Counted from the stretch's first letter, positions 14,606 to 26,986 are shown. The stretch: 64,000 nucleotides of DNA from Cololabis saira (GCF_033807715.1 NC_084599.1:4030625-4094624), one strand, 5' to 3'. Notes: generated by a model not told the origin, from the letters alone. Program-made: numbers and translations.

Positions 14606-16462
14606 TACATGCAGTCAAAATTCGGGTTATTGCTAATATTCCGGTTACTGAAACATTCTGAATATTCCGTTTACATGCGTGAGCAAAAGGGTTATCCCTA
14701 TACAGGCCAGCTGACAGTCCTGCCGGGGTCCGGGACAAAATAATCTAAGATGGGCCCCCCTGCGCCCGGATCTCTCCTTCTCCCTCTTCCTCTCCTCTCC
14801 CTCTGCTCTTCAGGTTTTTATACAAGGTGATGGACGTTAACATTAGAGCTAGCCAGTTAGGTTAAGTTACAAGGTTGGTAAACGTTGGCTGCGCTGTTTC
14901 TTACCTTGCTCTACGCTGACTTTATTAATTCCAGCTTCACCGTCACCACCTTTTTATAATATTTGTGTAGAGAATCTATGAGGCCTCTATTTTCTTCTTC
15001 TCTTCTTCTCTTTTCTCTTCTTTTCTGAGCACCGGACTTGTGCTGACCAGACATTTTGACCATTCTAATGGTTGAATTAAATGATAACATCAAATTTTGA
15101 TCAACGCCAAACCATTTTTGTGTTGGGGGTTCTTGACTACAAGGACAATTAGGAAGAAAACAAATAACAAGCTTTTATGTAACTCAAATACTACATATTT
15201 TTTCCACAAATAGGCATATTTTGAAACATTTTGAAAAATGATTCCATAATTTAATGAGAATTTAAAAAAAAAAAAATTCTCTTCAGTTCTGCCCCCCCTA
15301 CCCTGGGCCTGGGACAACAGACCCGTTTGTCCCCCCCTATCGACGGCCGTGTCCCTGTATACATGGTAATTAATCATTTGGGATATCTCCATCAAACCAG
15401 CGACGCACGGAGAACGTGATGACGCAATTCCCGTCATTTCCGCTTCTTCTTCTTGTATCCAAAATCAAAACAAATGCTGCTTCGCGCAACTTTTCGCTCA
15501 CCTTCTTGTAAATCTCTCAATTCCGGTACTTTCTACGTCTACAAATGCCAAAATGTTCATATCCTTCATTATATTTATGAAGTGATTAGTCTCCTCCTGG
15601 TCTTGGTTTCTCTGTGTTTAGAAGAACTTCCTGGACTCAAAAGACCAGGATTCCTTTGCCGCTTTTGCACTAGGACTTACTTGGCCCGACTCGGCTCGGC
15701 GCGGCTTTACACGGTTCCACTGTGTGTTTTCGCACTGCCAGGGGAGAAGCGGGCAGGTTTGGGTGAAGCTGCTGTGACGTACTCGATTGCGCAACACCTT
15801 TTTTCACGTCAGCGCTGATCAGAAATCAGCTGGAGCCGGAGCGGCTGAGAGTAAAACAGCCCGTCTACATCGCTTTTTTAATTTTTTCTCGACAGCCACC
15901 AGGTTTATGAACATCTGCACCTCAGAGTTGGATCACCAAACAGACGTTTTGTGCTTTATAATAAAATCGCTGCGAGCCGCGGGTCGCCTCGCTCTGACTC
16001 CCGCTTCGTGATTCAAACATCTGACGGCCCCGCCCCCCGACCAATCAGAGGCGCGGAGGGTGGTGACGTCCCCACCCCCCGACCAATCAGTGGCGAGGAG
16101 GGTGGTGACCTCAGAAATAGTCCCTTCTCAGCCCGCTAAGAACCTGGCTGAAATGGTTACAGAAAAAAGTACCGACTTGGAGCGGCTCTACACGTCTCAG
16201 CCCTAGTGCGAAAGCGCAAAACGGGGCCATAGCGGGTAGAACCGGGGAGAAGTGAGACTAATGCAAAAGCGCCACTTGTGAACAGAACATGTGCAGAAAA
16301 CAAATTCCTGTTCCGTTTGATGGGGATATTCCGTTTGGCGTTTACATGACCGAATATTCGGGTTTTAAAAGGAGTAACCCAGGGCTCATATTCAGGTTTT
16401 TAAAACCCTGAATATGAGCAAATTCGGGTTATTCAAAGGGGTTATTGGTGTTAACATGGCCG
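14606..16462. mobile_element. composite MITE block with GTTTACATG ends
   Basis: A non-coding block that starts ACGTTTACATGC and ends GTGTTAACATGG, with several internal TTCGGGTTA / ATTCCG motifs in both orientations, as in fish MITEs with TTTACATG termini. It contains a nested Harbinger-like MITE (15657-16276) and another unplaced insert at about 14710-15350. The exact family and target duplication were not resolved. Confidence 0.5.
15657..16276. mobile_element. PIF/Harbinger-derived MITE, copy 1
   Basis: Ends TGCCGCTTTTGCACTAG and ATGCAAAAGCGCCA as imperfect inverted repeats, flanked by CTT on both sides. It shares GACGTACTCGATTGCGCAAC with copy 2 (31449-32111), and that segment is the reverse complement of sequence near the right end of the Harbinger element at 63386. 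It has no transposase. Confidence 0.75.
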
Positions 16463-17084
16463 TGCAAATTTTTTTTAATGTATTTCCTTAATTTTTTTTT
16501 GGTGATATACTTTTCATGTGTGAGCTGAGAAAATGATGAGTACTCATAGGAAACAGAGACAGAATCGGATTACGTTTCTTACACCTATGCACCTTCTGTG
16601 TAGGTTGGTTTTTTTTCTTTGCTAGTTTGAAACTGCTGTACGAGAAATAGAGAAAGAGACGATTGAGATGGCGAGCCCAGCCCAACGATTCTGAGAGAAC
16701 GTGAGAGAGTTGGAGCTCCATTTGGCCAGCTGCAGAACCTACCTTCCTCATCGAATCCGGATCATCTGAATCTCACATATCGAGAGCAGATAAGATACAC
16801 ACATACTCCTCACCTACCCGGGTAGTAGTGATAACAGAAAAGACTGAAGACAAAGAATCTCAGTTGACACAAATACACAGAACATACACATTGGATCCTC
16901 CGAGAGGAATCACCAGACCTGAGCAGGAGAGCTCAGTGTACCAGGACTCTTTTTTTTCTTGCGTTTTATTTTTTCTTGTTGTTTTCGAGCGCTTTGCGGT
17001 GGGTAAACCTGCACAACCCATAAGTGAATGTTTATTATTTTGTCCTACATTGATATTAAAATATCACCTGTTCAAGCCACTCCT
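16463..17084. other. no gene recognised
   Basis: Unique-looking sequence with a 133-codon open frame at 16828 that shows no known motif and is of doubtful coding value. Confidence 0.5.
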
Positions 17085-17545
17085 CTTTTTGAGTCATTAC
17101 AACTCCTTACCCGAACCTAGAGATGTGAATAACCATTATTTCTTAAATCTAGGACTAAAGGTGCTACACCTGCTTATATCACCGACCTTCTTCAGTTCCA
17201 GTCAGCCACCAGTCCCTGAGCTCCTATAGTCAAAGAAAACTACTTGTCATGGCTGAAGCTGAAAGGTGATAGGGCCTTTGCTGTGGAACCAGTTACCCTC
17301 AGACATCTGATGTGCCCCCACTATCTCCACCTTTAAGATTAAAAACTCACCTCTATTCACTAGCTTTCCCAGTCCCCTAATCCTGTCATTTCTTGCATCT
17401 GTGTTTTTAGGTCAAATTTGTGATTTATTTGTTGTCACTGAATGTTCTTTCTTTCTTTTTTTGAAATTATTATTATCATGTACAGCACTTTGGTCAGTAA
17501 TATCTCTGTTTTAGATGTGCTTTATAAATACACTTTACTTAATTA
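17085..17545 (+). mobile_element. L2-like LINE 3' end
   Basis: Matches the last part of an L2-type ORF2 (KVLHLLISPTFF, then RAFAVEPVTLRHL in another frame) followed by the L2-type 3'UTR with GTACAGCACTTTGG and a TGCTTTATAAATACACTT tail. Probably the 3' end of the LINE seen at 5455 and 14410, separated from it by later insertions. Confidence 0.65.
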
Positions 17546-18143
17546 CTAACTCTCAGCACTTTCCTCATTTTCTGTTTCTGAGATTAAAAACATTAAATTG
17601 TGTGAACAACAGAGTGTTACTGCACAAACAGGAAGTTGAATATCTGGACCAAGCAGAAAGAGACTGGGCCTCTACGTGAGTCTGGTTCCTGTAAATGTGA
17701 AGAAGCTCAGAGGTGAAACTGTCCTGCAGAGACACGTGTCCTCCTCCTTCACAGCCTCATCACACAACACTTACACAAGCAGCAAACCACTTCCTCCAGA
17801 AAGGTGCTCTAATGTATGGAGATATTGAGACAGCACTTCCCGTGTTAGTTATTGAGGATTATGGGTTATCGGATAAGAAATGTAACAACAAGGGCTTCCG
17901 GCTTAGCGATACATGGGGTAAGACGTGCTTAGCGGAGCTCCTGCAGAGTTATCTTATCTTGCACTGGAGAGGTGATGCTACCTCTAATCTCACAGTACCC
18001 AGGTACATTGATAATAAAGTATTCTGATTCTGATTCTGATTAATTTAAATTCTTCATTTATTGGCACTTTTTGCATCACTCCCACGGCTTTGGTTTTAAC
18101 TAACTTATTTTCAACGCGGTTACATTGACTACTTACCACGGAA

Positions 18144-19061
18144 ATGCCTCCAAAGTCCATTAAAGCGGGGAATAACCCTCCAGCTAACTCGCGGCCTGCT
18201 GCTCACGCTGTCTCCTCGCCCCGCGGTGATTCTCCTCTGGAGAGCACCTGCGCCGCGCCGGCTCCCGCCGCGGAGTTCAGCCAGCTCAAAACCGAACTGC
18301 TCTCCGCTCTTCGGAATGATGTTGCGGCTATATTTAAGACAGAGCTACAAGCAGCATTGAGTGACAATTTAACGTCCATTAAGTCCGAGCTGCTTTCCCT
18401 TAAAGTGGACCTTTCCGGCAGTATTTCCTCCATGAAGGCGGACGTCGCGGGACTCACAGCCACGGTTACTGGGATGGAGCACTCTCTCTCAAGCTGTTCA
18501 GACGACATCGTTGCTCTCCAGAAAAAAGTTGATCACTTGTCGAAAGAATGTGTGAGGCTGGAGGACAGATGCGAGGATTTGGAGTCAAGGTCTCGTCGGC
18601 AGAACATACGGATTATTGGTGTCCCGGATGAGGATCCTGATTCTTCATCTGCAGCCGGTGTGTCCAAGCTGTTATCAGAAGCCTTCGCCCTCGACGCGGA
18701 GCCGCTGATTGACAGAGCTCACCACACTCTCATGCCAAAGCCCAAGCCCGGTGACCGGCCCAGCGCTATAGTGGCCAAGCTCCATTATTACACGGACTGC
18801 GCTGACATCCTCAGAAAGGCGAGAGAGCGGCAGCGGATAAAGGTTCGGAATATGACCATCTCCGTCTTCCCGGACCACACTGCCAAGACAGTGCGGGCGC
18901 GCGCTGCCTTTAATGATGTGCGCCGTCAGCCGCGGGAGATTGAAGGAGTCCGGTTTGGATTGCTGTATCCCGCCCGGCTGCGTGTAACTCATAACGGCCA
19001 GCAACGGGACTTCACGTCGCCAGATGAAGCCTTGGCATTCATCAAGAAAATAAAAAAGTGA
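18144..19061 (+). CDS. L1 ORF1 protein
   Basis: A 305-residue, start-to-stop RNA-binding protein of a fish L1. The N-terminal part is Pro/Ala-rich. A long coiled coil follows (about residues 45-150, with SDDIVALQKKVDHLSKEC). Then comes an RRM-like region opening at SRRQNIRIIGVPDED and a C-terminal domain with RVTHNGQQRDF. This is the standard ORF1p plan, in which a coiled coil trimerises and the RRM and CTD bind LINE RNA. The start MPPKSIKAG is the first ATG after a 250-bp 5'UTR. It is intact although ORF2 is broken. Confidence 0.9.
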   Translation: MPPKSIKAGNNPPANSRPAAHAVSSPRGDSPLESTCAAPAPAAEFSQLKTELLSALRNDVAAIFKTELQAALSDNLTSIKSELLSLKVDLSGSISSMKADVAGLTATVTGMEHSLSSCSDDIVALQKKVDHLSKECVRLEDRCEDLESRSRRQNIRIIGVPDEDPDSSSAAGVSKLLSEAFALDAEPLIDRAHHTLMPKPKPGDRPSAIVAKLHYYTDCADILRKARERQRIKVRNMTISVFPDHTAKTVRARAAFNDVRRQPREIEGVRFGLLYPARLRVTHNGQQRDFTSPDEALAFIKKIKK

Positions 19062-19791
19062 CTACCAGCTAGTTTTCGGGGACGATTTATCCAGCTTGCT
19101 GTCCATGCGGGACTCTGGCCCTTGGTGAGTGAGTCAATTCATAAAACGGGACTTTATGTCGTAATTTTTTTTTTTTTTTTTTTTTTTTTAACTATCAATG
19201 GGAACAGCACCGTTTAAAATTGAAGGCCTAATCATTTCTCTGGTATGATGCCTTGATTAGAAATATGCAAACACCCCTGTCTATTGTTTAATTTGTGTGT
19301 ATGTGTGTGCGTGTCTGTGTGGGTGTGCGAGTGCATATATGTATATATCATTGTTCTACAGGCCAAAGATCTACTTAATTTAATTAATGTTTGTTGTTAC
19401 CCTGACAAGACAATTATTGTCAGAATGGCTCAGACTGTTGGTCTTATATGCCTCATATTTTATTTTATTTTATTTTTTTAAGGTTTTAACTCTGCAGGAG
19501 CTGACTTTGTTTTTGTTTTTGTATTTAGCTTTATAGTCGAAAGCATCTTTTTTTTGAGAATGGCTTCCTTTGAAGCCTGCACGGCTGTTTCCATCGTTTG
19601 GGGATGGGAACATCTAATGTGCGACGGGTGGGTGGGCGGGGGTTATGGGTTGTTGGCTTTTGGATTATGTCTCTGTAGGTATGTATATACTCCTGAGTTT
19701 TGTTTGTTTTGGTTTTCCCTTTTACCTCTTTTTCTTATATTTCCTCTTGTAGTGGGTGAGTCTGTCTTATTTTCTCTCAAAGAATGCCTAT

Positions 19792-20103
19792 ATGAACGAT
19801 CGTAATCTGCACAAGCCTGATACTGGATCAAACATTAGATTCACTAGCTGGAATGTTAAAGGTGTGAATAATCCAATTAAGCGATCAAAGATTTTTTCAC
19901 ATTTGAAACGCTTGGACACTGACATAGCTTTCCTTCAGGAAACTCATTTGCGAAATAAAGATCATTTCAGACTCAAACGTGCTTGGGTGGGTGATATTTT
20001 TCATTCAAATTTTGATTCTAAGTCTAGAGGAGTAGCAATTTTGATCAACAGAAGAGTTAATTTCTCCGTCTCCAGGACAATATCCGATAAGAATGGTAGA
20101 TTC
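19792..20103 (+). pseudogene. L1 ORF2 piece 1, endonuclease N-terminus
   Basis: Start of the apurinic-type endonuclease: FTSWNVKGVNNPIKRSKI and DIAFLQETHL, which hold the metal-binding Asn and Glu. It stops where a dispersed repeat enters at about 20104. The interval 19062-19791 between ORF1 and ORF2 contains a poly-T and a TG-rich stretch and no other gene. Confidence 0.85.
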
Positions 20104-20711
20104 AATTCAATTCAATTCAATTTTATTTATATAGCGTCTAATACAACAGAGTTGTCTCTAGACGCTTTACAGAGACCCATACCCAGAACATGACCCCCGA
20201 GCAGTTATTACATAAACAATGGCAGGTAAAAACTCCCCTAGTGGGAGAAAAACCTTAAGCCAAACAGTGGCAAGGAAAAACTCCCCTTTAGGAGGGAAGA
20301 AACCTTGAGCAGGACCAGGCTCATCAGGGGGGACCCTCCTGCCGAGGGCCAGACTGGTGGGTCAGGGACGGCAACAGCACAGCAAGCAGGTGGAAGCAGC
20401 AACGGGATGACCGGGGGTGGGGACCGCAGGCCAGCACACAGCTCCCGAAGCTCCGGCCCAATCAGCAAGTCCCAGGTTGGGGTGCAGGGTCAGGAAAAGA
20501 CTTGTGCTCCGTAATGCAAGCTACAAGCCACCCACGGCCACCTGCAGGACAAAAGAGAGAAAAGGGAGGAGAAGGGGGGGCCAGCAACGGGATGACCAGG
20601 GGTGGGGACCGCAGGCCAGCACGCAGCTCCCGAAGCTCCGGCCCAATCATCAAGTCCCAGGTTGGGGTGCAGGGTCGGGGAAAGGCAACAATAAGACAAT
20701 AGATATCTTAT
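20104..20711. mobile_element. dispersed fish repeat (AATTCAATT...TATAGCG type), copy 1
   Basis: Begins with tandem TTCAA units then TTTATTTATATAGCGTC, followed by GGCAGGTAAAAACTCCCC and GGGAAGAAACCTTGAGC. This non-coding order is very common in fish genomes and is repeated at 34421-34760. It contains a 110-bp internal tandem duplication with CAGGTTGGGGTGCAGGGTC at about 20475 and 20659. It splits L1 ORF2. Confidence 0.75.
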
Positions 20712-21039
20712 TGTTGCGGGCACTCTTTACTGTAACCCTGTATTGTTGGTGAATATATATGCCCCTAATTTTGATGACCCCAATTTTACGGATAGGCTGT
20801 TTGGCAACCTCCCTTTCTTAAATATGCATATTACAATACTGGGTGGTGATCTGAATTGTGTTATTAATCCTTCTTTGGACCGTTCGAATCCTCGTACTTT
20901 GACTCAATCCTCTATGTCAAAATCTATTACCGATTTTACAGTCAAGAACGGGCTTGTTGATCCGTGGAGGGTCTCACATCCTGGAGATAAGGAATTCTCT
21001 TTTTTTTCACAAGTACATCAGTCATATTTACGTATTGAC
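20712..21039 (+). pseudogene. L1 ORF2 piece 2, endonuclease middle
   Basis: Continues the endonuclease with LLVNIYAPNFDDPNF, LGGDLNCVINPSLDRS and YLRIDYLF. These contain the catalytic Asp and Asn block (GDLN) and the RIDY block. An antisense LINE interrupts it after RIDY. Confidence 0.85.
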
Positions 21040-23160
21040 TATTTGTTTTGTTTTGTTTTATTTATTCGCACATACAAGTTAAAAACAAAAAGATACATAC
21101 ATGTTAATATTGTGCAGGAGAAGTTGGAAGCCAGAAGGCTTATCGAGAACTTCTCCCAAAAGAACACACATCAAAATACCAGTTGTAGATTCACATGTTT
21201 AGATGCAAATATACCAGTACATACACACAGTACAGATTATTACAATACATATAATAATAACCTCTTATTGAACTTAATATGATTGAGTGACCTTACATTA
21301 TTCTACTGCAAAAGCATTTTTTTGTAGTTTGTTTTGAAAGCTAGCAGAGATGGTGATGTTTTTAGCCAAGGATCAGTAGCATTCCAAAGAATGGACCCTC
21401 GATGTCTTATTGAGAACTGCCTAAGAGAAGTACGACTATAGGGTATGTGCAGGTTCTTGGCTTGCCGAGTGGGATATGAATGAATATCGGAATTCAAAGA
21501 AAAAAAACACTTAAAACCAATTGGAAGGTTGTGACAGTTGTAAATACATTTGTACACAAACAAACATATCTGCAAGGAATTCACCTCAGAGACAGACAAA
21601 ATGTTTAGCTTCTTGAAGAGAGGAGCAGATGGTTCTAATCGATCCGAAAAGGTAGCCAGTCTAACAAATCTTTTTTGAAGTAAAATTATTTTTTGAAGAT
21701 TGGATAAATAGGTGCTAGCCCATATTATATTACAGTACGATATGTAAGGAAAAATTAAACTATAATACAGAATTAAGAAACAACTTCTATTTAACAATGT
21801 ACACACCTTCCTAATAATACCTAGAGACTTCATTGCTTTTTTACAAACATGATCAATCTGTTCTTTCCAGTTTAATTTATCATCAACTATGATACCTAAA
21901 AACTTTGTCAAAGAAACTTGGTTGATTTTTGTGTCATTGATAAAAAGATTTGCATCTTCATTCGAATACCTCCTGCCATTTTTACAAAACAAGATGAAAT
22001 TCGATTTTTTTACATTCAATGACAGCTTATTTGTCTGGAACCAATCAGAGACACAAGATAGACCTTCATTTGCTTCCCTAATTAATACTTCAAAATTCTC
22101 ATGTGACATTATAATGTTGGTGTCATCAGCAAACAGAATTGAAAATAGTCTAGGAGATACCCAAGCGAAATCATTGATATATATCAAAAATAAAAGGGGA
22201 CCAAGTATAGAGCCCTAAGGAACCCCACAATTTAGCTTTGCCCTGTCAGAATCGACACCATTAATGGAAACAAACTGTTCCCTATTATAAAGATAGTCTC
22301 TGAGCCAATTTATTACAAAGCCGGAAAAACCATACCTCTGAAGCTTAGATATAAGTATTGTATAGTCCACAGTATCAAAAGCTTTGGATAAATCCAGAAA
22401 TATACCAACAGAGAATTGCTTATTGTCAAGTGCCTTGGTAATTCTATCAATAAACTGTAGGAGAGCCATGTAAGTAGAATGTTTTTGTCTAAAGCCATAT
22501 TGATGTTCATATAATATATTATTGTCATTTAGGTGTTTAAGAATTCTAGAGTAAACTAACTTCTCCAATATTTTAGACAAAGATGGCAATATCGAAATTG
22601 GTCTGTAATTTGAAAATGAGTCACCAGATTTAAACAGAGGTATAACTTTTGCTACTTTCAAGTCTCTGGGTACAACGCCTGTCTCTAAAGAAAGTGAAAA
22701 CACGTGGTTCAATGGGTCAATGATTGAAGGCAATACCTCTTTAAGCAAACTGCTTTTGATGCTATCATATCCTGCAGCTGAGTTTTTTAGATTTAGAATA
22801 ATGTCCTGTATTTCTATGGCGGTAGGTGGTTCGAATTTAGATATGGATGGGTATTGACCCTGGATCTTGTCAAGAGGACAGCTGTTTGTGCTTTTAATAC
22901 TTCTAGCCAAGGAAATTCCAATGTTTACAAAATAATTATTGAACCCATTTGCAATCTCTGATGAATTTGTATATGTTCCACTTGCATCCGCAAAAGAAGA
23001 TGGCAATGAAACAGTATGCCTTTTTCTATTGAGTAATTGATTTATGACGCTCCATGTTGATTTTATGTTGTTAGCAGCTTCTTTGAATTTATCCGAGTAA
23101 TATTTCTTTTTTGCCTCTCTAAGTAAGAAAGTAAATCTATTTTTGAATGTTTTTTGTTTT
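21040..23160 (-). mobile_element. antisense non-LTR retrotransposon (jockey/CR1/L2 group), 5'-truncated
   Basis: Reverse transcriptase reading from about 23155 down to 21303: SNYRPISILPSLSKILEKL, FLDLSKAFDTVDY, then GSILGPLLFLIYIND and catalytic FADD (FADDTNI). After the RT come VSLTKFLGIIVDDKLNWKE and SYPTRQAKNLHIP. One TAG at 22215-22217 replaces the glutamine of GVPQGS; otherwise the frame is open. The 3' tail reads as T/G-rich sequence at about 21041-21060. It sits inside the endonuclease of L1 #1. Confidence 0.85.
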
Positions 23161-24017
23161 TTTGTTGATGGCTCTCTTCTTTCCAAAGTTACTTCTGTCG
23201 TATACCACCCAATTGTTATTTCAGATCACGCCCCTCTAACTTTGAATATAACATTGTCTGAGCGCCCCCGTTTTTCTTCTCCCTGGAGGTTTAATCCATT
23301 GCTTTTATCCGACGATGCATTTAATGTTTCTATATCTGCTTCAATAGATGATTTCATTGCATTAAACAAAACAGATTCTACCAGTTTTTCGCTAGTATGG
23401 GAATCACTCAAAGCATATTTGCGAGGACAAATTATCTCTCATTCAGCATATGCCAGTAAAATCCGCAGGGCTAAATTACAGGAGCTCACATCTAAAATTC
23501 AGGACATAGACAGACTAAACTCAGTTAACCCAAGTCCGAATTTACTGAAACAACGGCTTGATTTGCAGTCAAAATTCGATCTTATAGCGACAGCCGATTC
23601 TGAACGGCTCCTATTACGCGCTCATGCCAACTATTATGAACACGGCGATAAACCAAGCAGGTTATTGGCTCACCAATTAAAAAGGCAAGCAACGTCGAGA
23701 CTGATTCCCAGCATTAGAGATTCTACTGGCACACTTACCACAGATCCAGTCGCCATCAACACAATTTTTAAGTCATACTACTCCTCTCTATATGAATCAG
23801 AATCTCCACTTGACACAGCAGAAATGACCTCCTTTCTTGAAAGTATCACTGTTCCTACTATCAATTTGGATGTGGCTAATGGCCTCGATGCTCCTTTTAG
23901 CTTGCAAGAAATTGCTGCCGCCATTGAAGCTACGCAAAGCAACAAGGCCCCTGGTCCCGTTGGGTTCGGCGCTGAGTTTTTCAAAAAATTCAAAGACAAA
24001 TTAGCCCCCCTTCTACT
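23161..24017 (+). pseudogene. L1 ORF2 piece 3, end of endonuclease and linker
   Basis: Resumes at FVDGSLLSKVTSVVYHP with the final endonuclease motif SDHAPL, then the linker (YYEHGDKPSRLLAHQL) up to KAPGPVGFGAEFFKKF. That is the sequence just before the RT palm. The RT itself does not follow. Confidence 0.85.
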
Positions 24018-24505
24018 CTCAGGGCCTGATTTACTAAAGGTTTGCGTGTGTAAAAACGTGTGCAAACTTGACAGCACCCGCAAACCAAAGTGCCAGCTGA
24101 TCTACTAACAGCGTGCAAAGAGGACTGCGTCTCTCAAATGCGCTAAATACCACACGCAATTCAGTTAGTACTTTTGCCCTGATGAATAATCAATACGGGG
24201 CGCACCCGGCAGAAATCCTAAATACTGGGAGGGGAAAATGCAAATAGGTTCATTTACCACACGCAATGAGATTTACCAAGCCTGAAAGTAATTGCGCGTA
24301 TTGTGATTGTGTCTGTATTTAATACGTTCGAAAGGAAGGTGCTAATCTGCTGCTGCTGTTATTGTGGCAAGGAGGCGACATCCAAAATCAAAGAATACGC
24401 AGAGAGAGAGTCTTTATTCTGGTGCATGCTATTTTAAAAATGGTTGCACAAGTTTTATTAAAGTTATTAAAGTTTATTAAAGTCTCCTGAGTTATTATGG
24501 TGCAG
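24018..24505. mobile_element. MITE-like insert replacing the RT core
   Basis: Starts GGGCCTGATTTACTAAAG, a terminal sequence common among Harbinger-type MITEs, followed by CACACGCAATT and repeated CGCGTATT-like motifs. The matching right terminus is not visible at about 24500, so the insert is partial or carries a deletion. The LINE codons for RT are missing across it. Confidence 0.55.
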
Positions 24506-25601
24506 ATTGGAGGCTCAGTCACTCTCTTCATCCTCTGTAACGGCCCTACTCTCCTCCTCTTTACCATTGAATCCCTCTAAGTTTACAAATAGCCCTGTGG
24601 TGCTTTCCTCCCTTAAGATTTGGTCACAGTTTAGGTGCCATTTTAAATTTGCTTCTCCATCCGCCTATACACCTGTAACTAAGAATCATCTGTTCCCTCC
24701 ATCACTAATAGACACCACTTTTATGATTTGGCACAGCTGGGGCATTAAGCACTTCAGGGATCTATATAAGGATGGTATCTTTTCCACATTTTCAGATCTG
24801 AGGTCAAAGTTCAATTTGCCTGCCTCCCATCTGTTTCGCTACTTCCAGCTTCGACACTGTGCCTCTGCTCTGTTTCCATGCTTCCCTTCCCTTTCTGCTA
24901 ACCAACCGTGGGATGATCTTCTAACAATGAAACTCAGTCAAAAGTCTCTGATATCTAGGATATATGCACTGTGTATGACATTTGATGATCATTCTATAGA
25001 TAAAGCTCGGGAGGGTTGGGGACGGGAGTTGGGCCTTGACTTCACAGGGGAGCTGTGGGATAAAGCTATCCGTAGCATACGATCTAGCACGCCTTGCGCT
25101 AGACTTGAACTTATTCAATTCAAGGTGCTGCATAGAGCCCACCTATCAAAATCCCGATTATCTGAAATATATCCCAATGTTGCAGACCTATGCGACAGAT
25201 GCCAGGGTTCTCCCTGCAATTTAAGTCATATGTTTTTCTCCTGTCCTAGGTTACAGAAATTTTGGAGTGACTATTCTGTGATCATGTCTAAAGTTCTGGG
25301 TAAAAAAGTTGTTATGGCCCCTCTCTTAGCAATATTCGGACTCTCGGTTGACTCCTCACATATCAGCCCCACACAGTCAGAAGTATTGGCTTTCACATCT
25401 CTTTTAGCTAGACGTCGTATCCTACTCTCATGGAAATCCCACAAGTCTCCGTCTATTGCTCTTTGGCTTAGTGATGTTATGTTTTTTCTAAAATCTGAAA
25501 AGGTGAGATATTCAGTAAAAGGCAACTCAGCTAAATTTGTTCGTAAATGGCAATCTTTCGTAGTTTATTTTAACTCGTTGAAGACTCTACCCACCGACTG
25601 A
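24506..25601 (+). pseudogene. L1 ORF2 piece 4, C-terminal domain
   Basis: About 360 codons of the post-RT region of an L1 ORF2: SSSLPLNPSKFTNSPV, FRYFQLRHCASALF, KVLHRAHLSKSRL and a zinc-knuckle-like CDRCQGSPCNLSHMFFSC. The stop is at 25599-25601. A 3'UTR runs to AATAAA and the poly(A) near 25959. Confidence 0.85.
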
Positions 25602-26930
25602 TCCCTCCCCCTTACCTTAATTTTCTTTTCATTTCTTTCATTTATTTATTTGTTTTGATTATTGTTATTTATGCTGCATTTTATGTTTTATTTATTATTT
25701 CCATTTAATGGGATATTAGTGATGGGCATTTGCATTTACCACTGCATTTGTTTTTGTATGCCGCATTTGCTCATCCATTACTCTCCTCCATTGTTCATTT
25801 GTTGCTCATCTGTTTATTTTTTATTTAACTCTACAGAGACTGTTCTTAGTTCTGTGTGTTTATAAAAAAAAGGGACAATGTATAATGCATAATTCGTATT
25901 TTTGATTATTTGTGTCCATGTTGTCATTGTATGTTGTTTTTTTTTCTAAAAAGATCAATAAAAAAAAAAAAAAAAAAAAAAGAAATGTAACAACAAGTTT
26001 ATAAGTGCTGTCTTTAAGTCGAGATCATTTAACGACTATCACAGAGGGTTATATTCTGACACTTCACAATCTTTAAGTTTGTCTACATTAGAAAAGGCCA
26101 CTCAAATTAAATCAAATGGCCCATTCCCCCCAAAGTCAAGGAAACTCATTTTAAATGGATTAATAAAATTCATCCAACCGCTGAATTCTTGAGACATAGA
26201 TTTAAATTTGAAGTTGACCCCTTTGTTTTTTGCAATGAATCTGAAGAATCACTTGATCACATGTTTTTAATGTGTCCTGTCTCAAAAAATGTTTGCCAAG
26301 AAATTAGAAATTGTCTATCTTTAAAAATGAATGACATTCCAAATTTAGAAATCGTTAACATTATTTTTTACATAGATACTATTGACAAATCAGTGTCCTT
26401 CTTGGTTAATGTCATTCTCTTACTGACTAAATATCACATACATTGTTGTAAGTGGAGAAAAATGAAACCCTCTTTCCAATTTTTTATAAATGATTTCAAA
26501 CGTTTTTTTGATTCTTTAAAAAATATTACGTCAAATAACTCTGCAAAAGAATTAGTAACCGATATATCAAAGTATCTTTTATTTTAAGTCTCTTTCTGAA
26601 ATAACAATGCTATTTGCTTTGAAATGCCTTACTGTCCCTTTGTATTGACTTTACTTATCTCTTAATTTTGTTTATGTCTCTGTTTCATAAAACCTCCAGG
26701 ATGTTCTTTTTTCTTATATTTCTTCTACTAGCAGTTTTGTATAAAGTGTGTTTTTCTTGTTTAAAAAATTCTGTTCAATAAAACAAAAACAAAAAAACAA
26801 AAAAAACACTTCCTCCAGGAAACACGCTTTATTTTGAAAGGCTCCACAGGAAACAGCAGTCTGACTTTAATGCTGGAGACAACAGGTTCATTCCAGTAAA
26901 TAAAAACACCAAAGTTTGATCGAGGAAGAA

Positions 26931-26933
<3 letters not shown>

Positions 26934-26981
<48 letters not shown>
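26934..26981. repeat. (AT)n microsatellite
   Basis: About 24 AT units, preceded by GATCGAGGAAGAAAAC, which recurs inverted at about 27648-27664. Confidence 0.9.

Positions 26982-26986
<5 letters not shown>

Larger units (their letters stand above)
17893..25980 (+). mobile_element. L1-like LINE #1, full-length ends but RT core missing
   Basis: Flanked by the 17-bp duplication AGAAATGTAACAACAAG (17876-17892 and 25981-25997) and ends in a poly(A) at about 25959-25980. It has a 5'UTR (17893-18143), ORF1 (18144-19061) and ORF2 in pieces. ORF2 is interrupted by a dispersed repeat (about 20104-20711), an antisense LINE (about 21040-23160) and a MITE-like block (about 24018-24500). The reverse-transcriptase palm is absent at the last of these. 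Confidence 0.9.
17801..26805 (+). mobile_element. L1-like LINE #2, 5'-truncated, hosting L1 #1
   Basis: A short stretch (17801-17892), resumed at 25998-26805, encodes the C-terminal part of an L1 ORF2: VLVIEDYGLSDKKCNNKF, FKFEVDPFVFCNESEES, DHMFLMCP. It ends at the stop near 26587 with an A-rich tail (about 26780-26805). The direct repeat CACTTCCTCCAG flanks it at about 17788-17799 and 26806-26817, a good target-site duplication. One in-frame stop near 26191 shows that it is inactive. Confidence 0.75.

Noticed and set aside
16828..17229. 133-codon plus frame
   Set aside because: There is no motif, part overlaps the L2 remnant in the wrong frame, and no splice or promoter evidence was seen.
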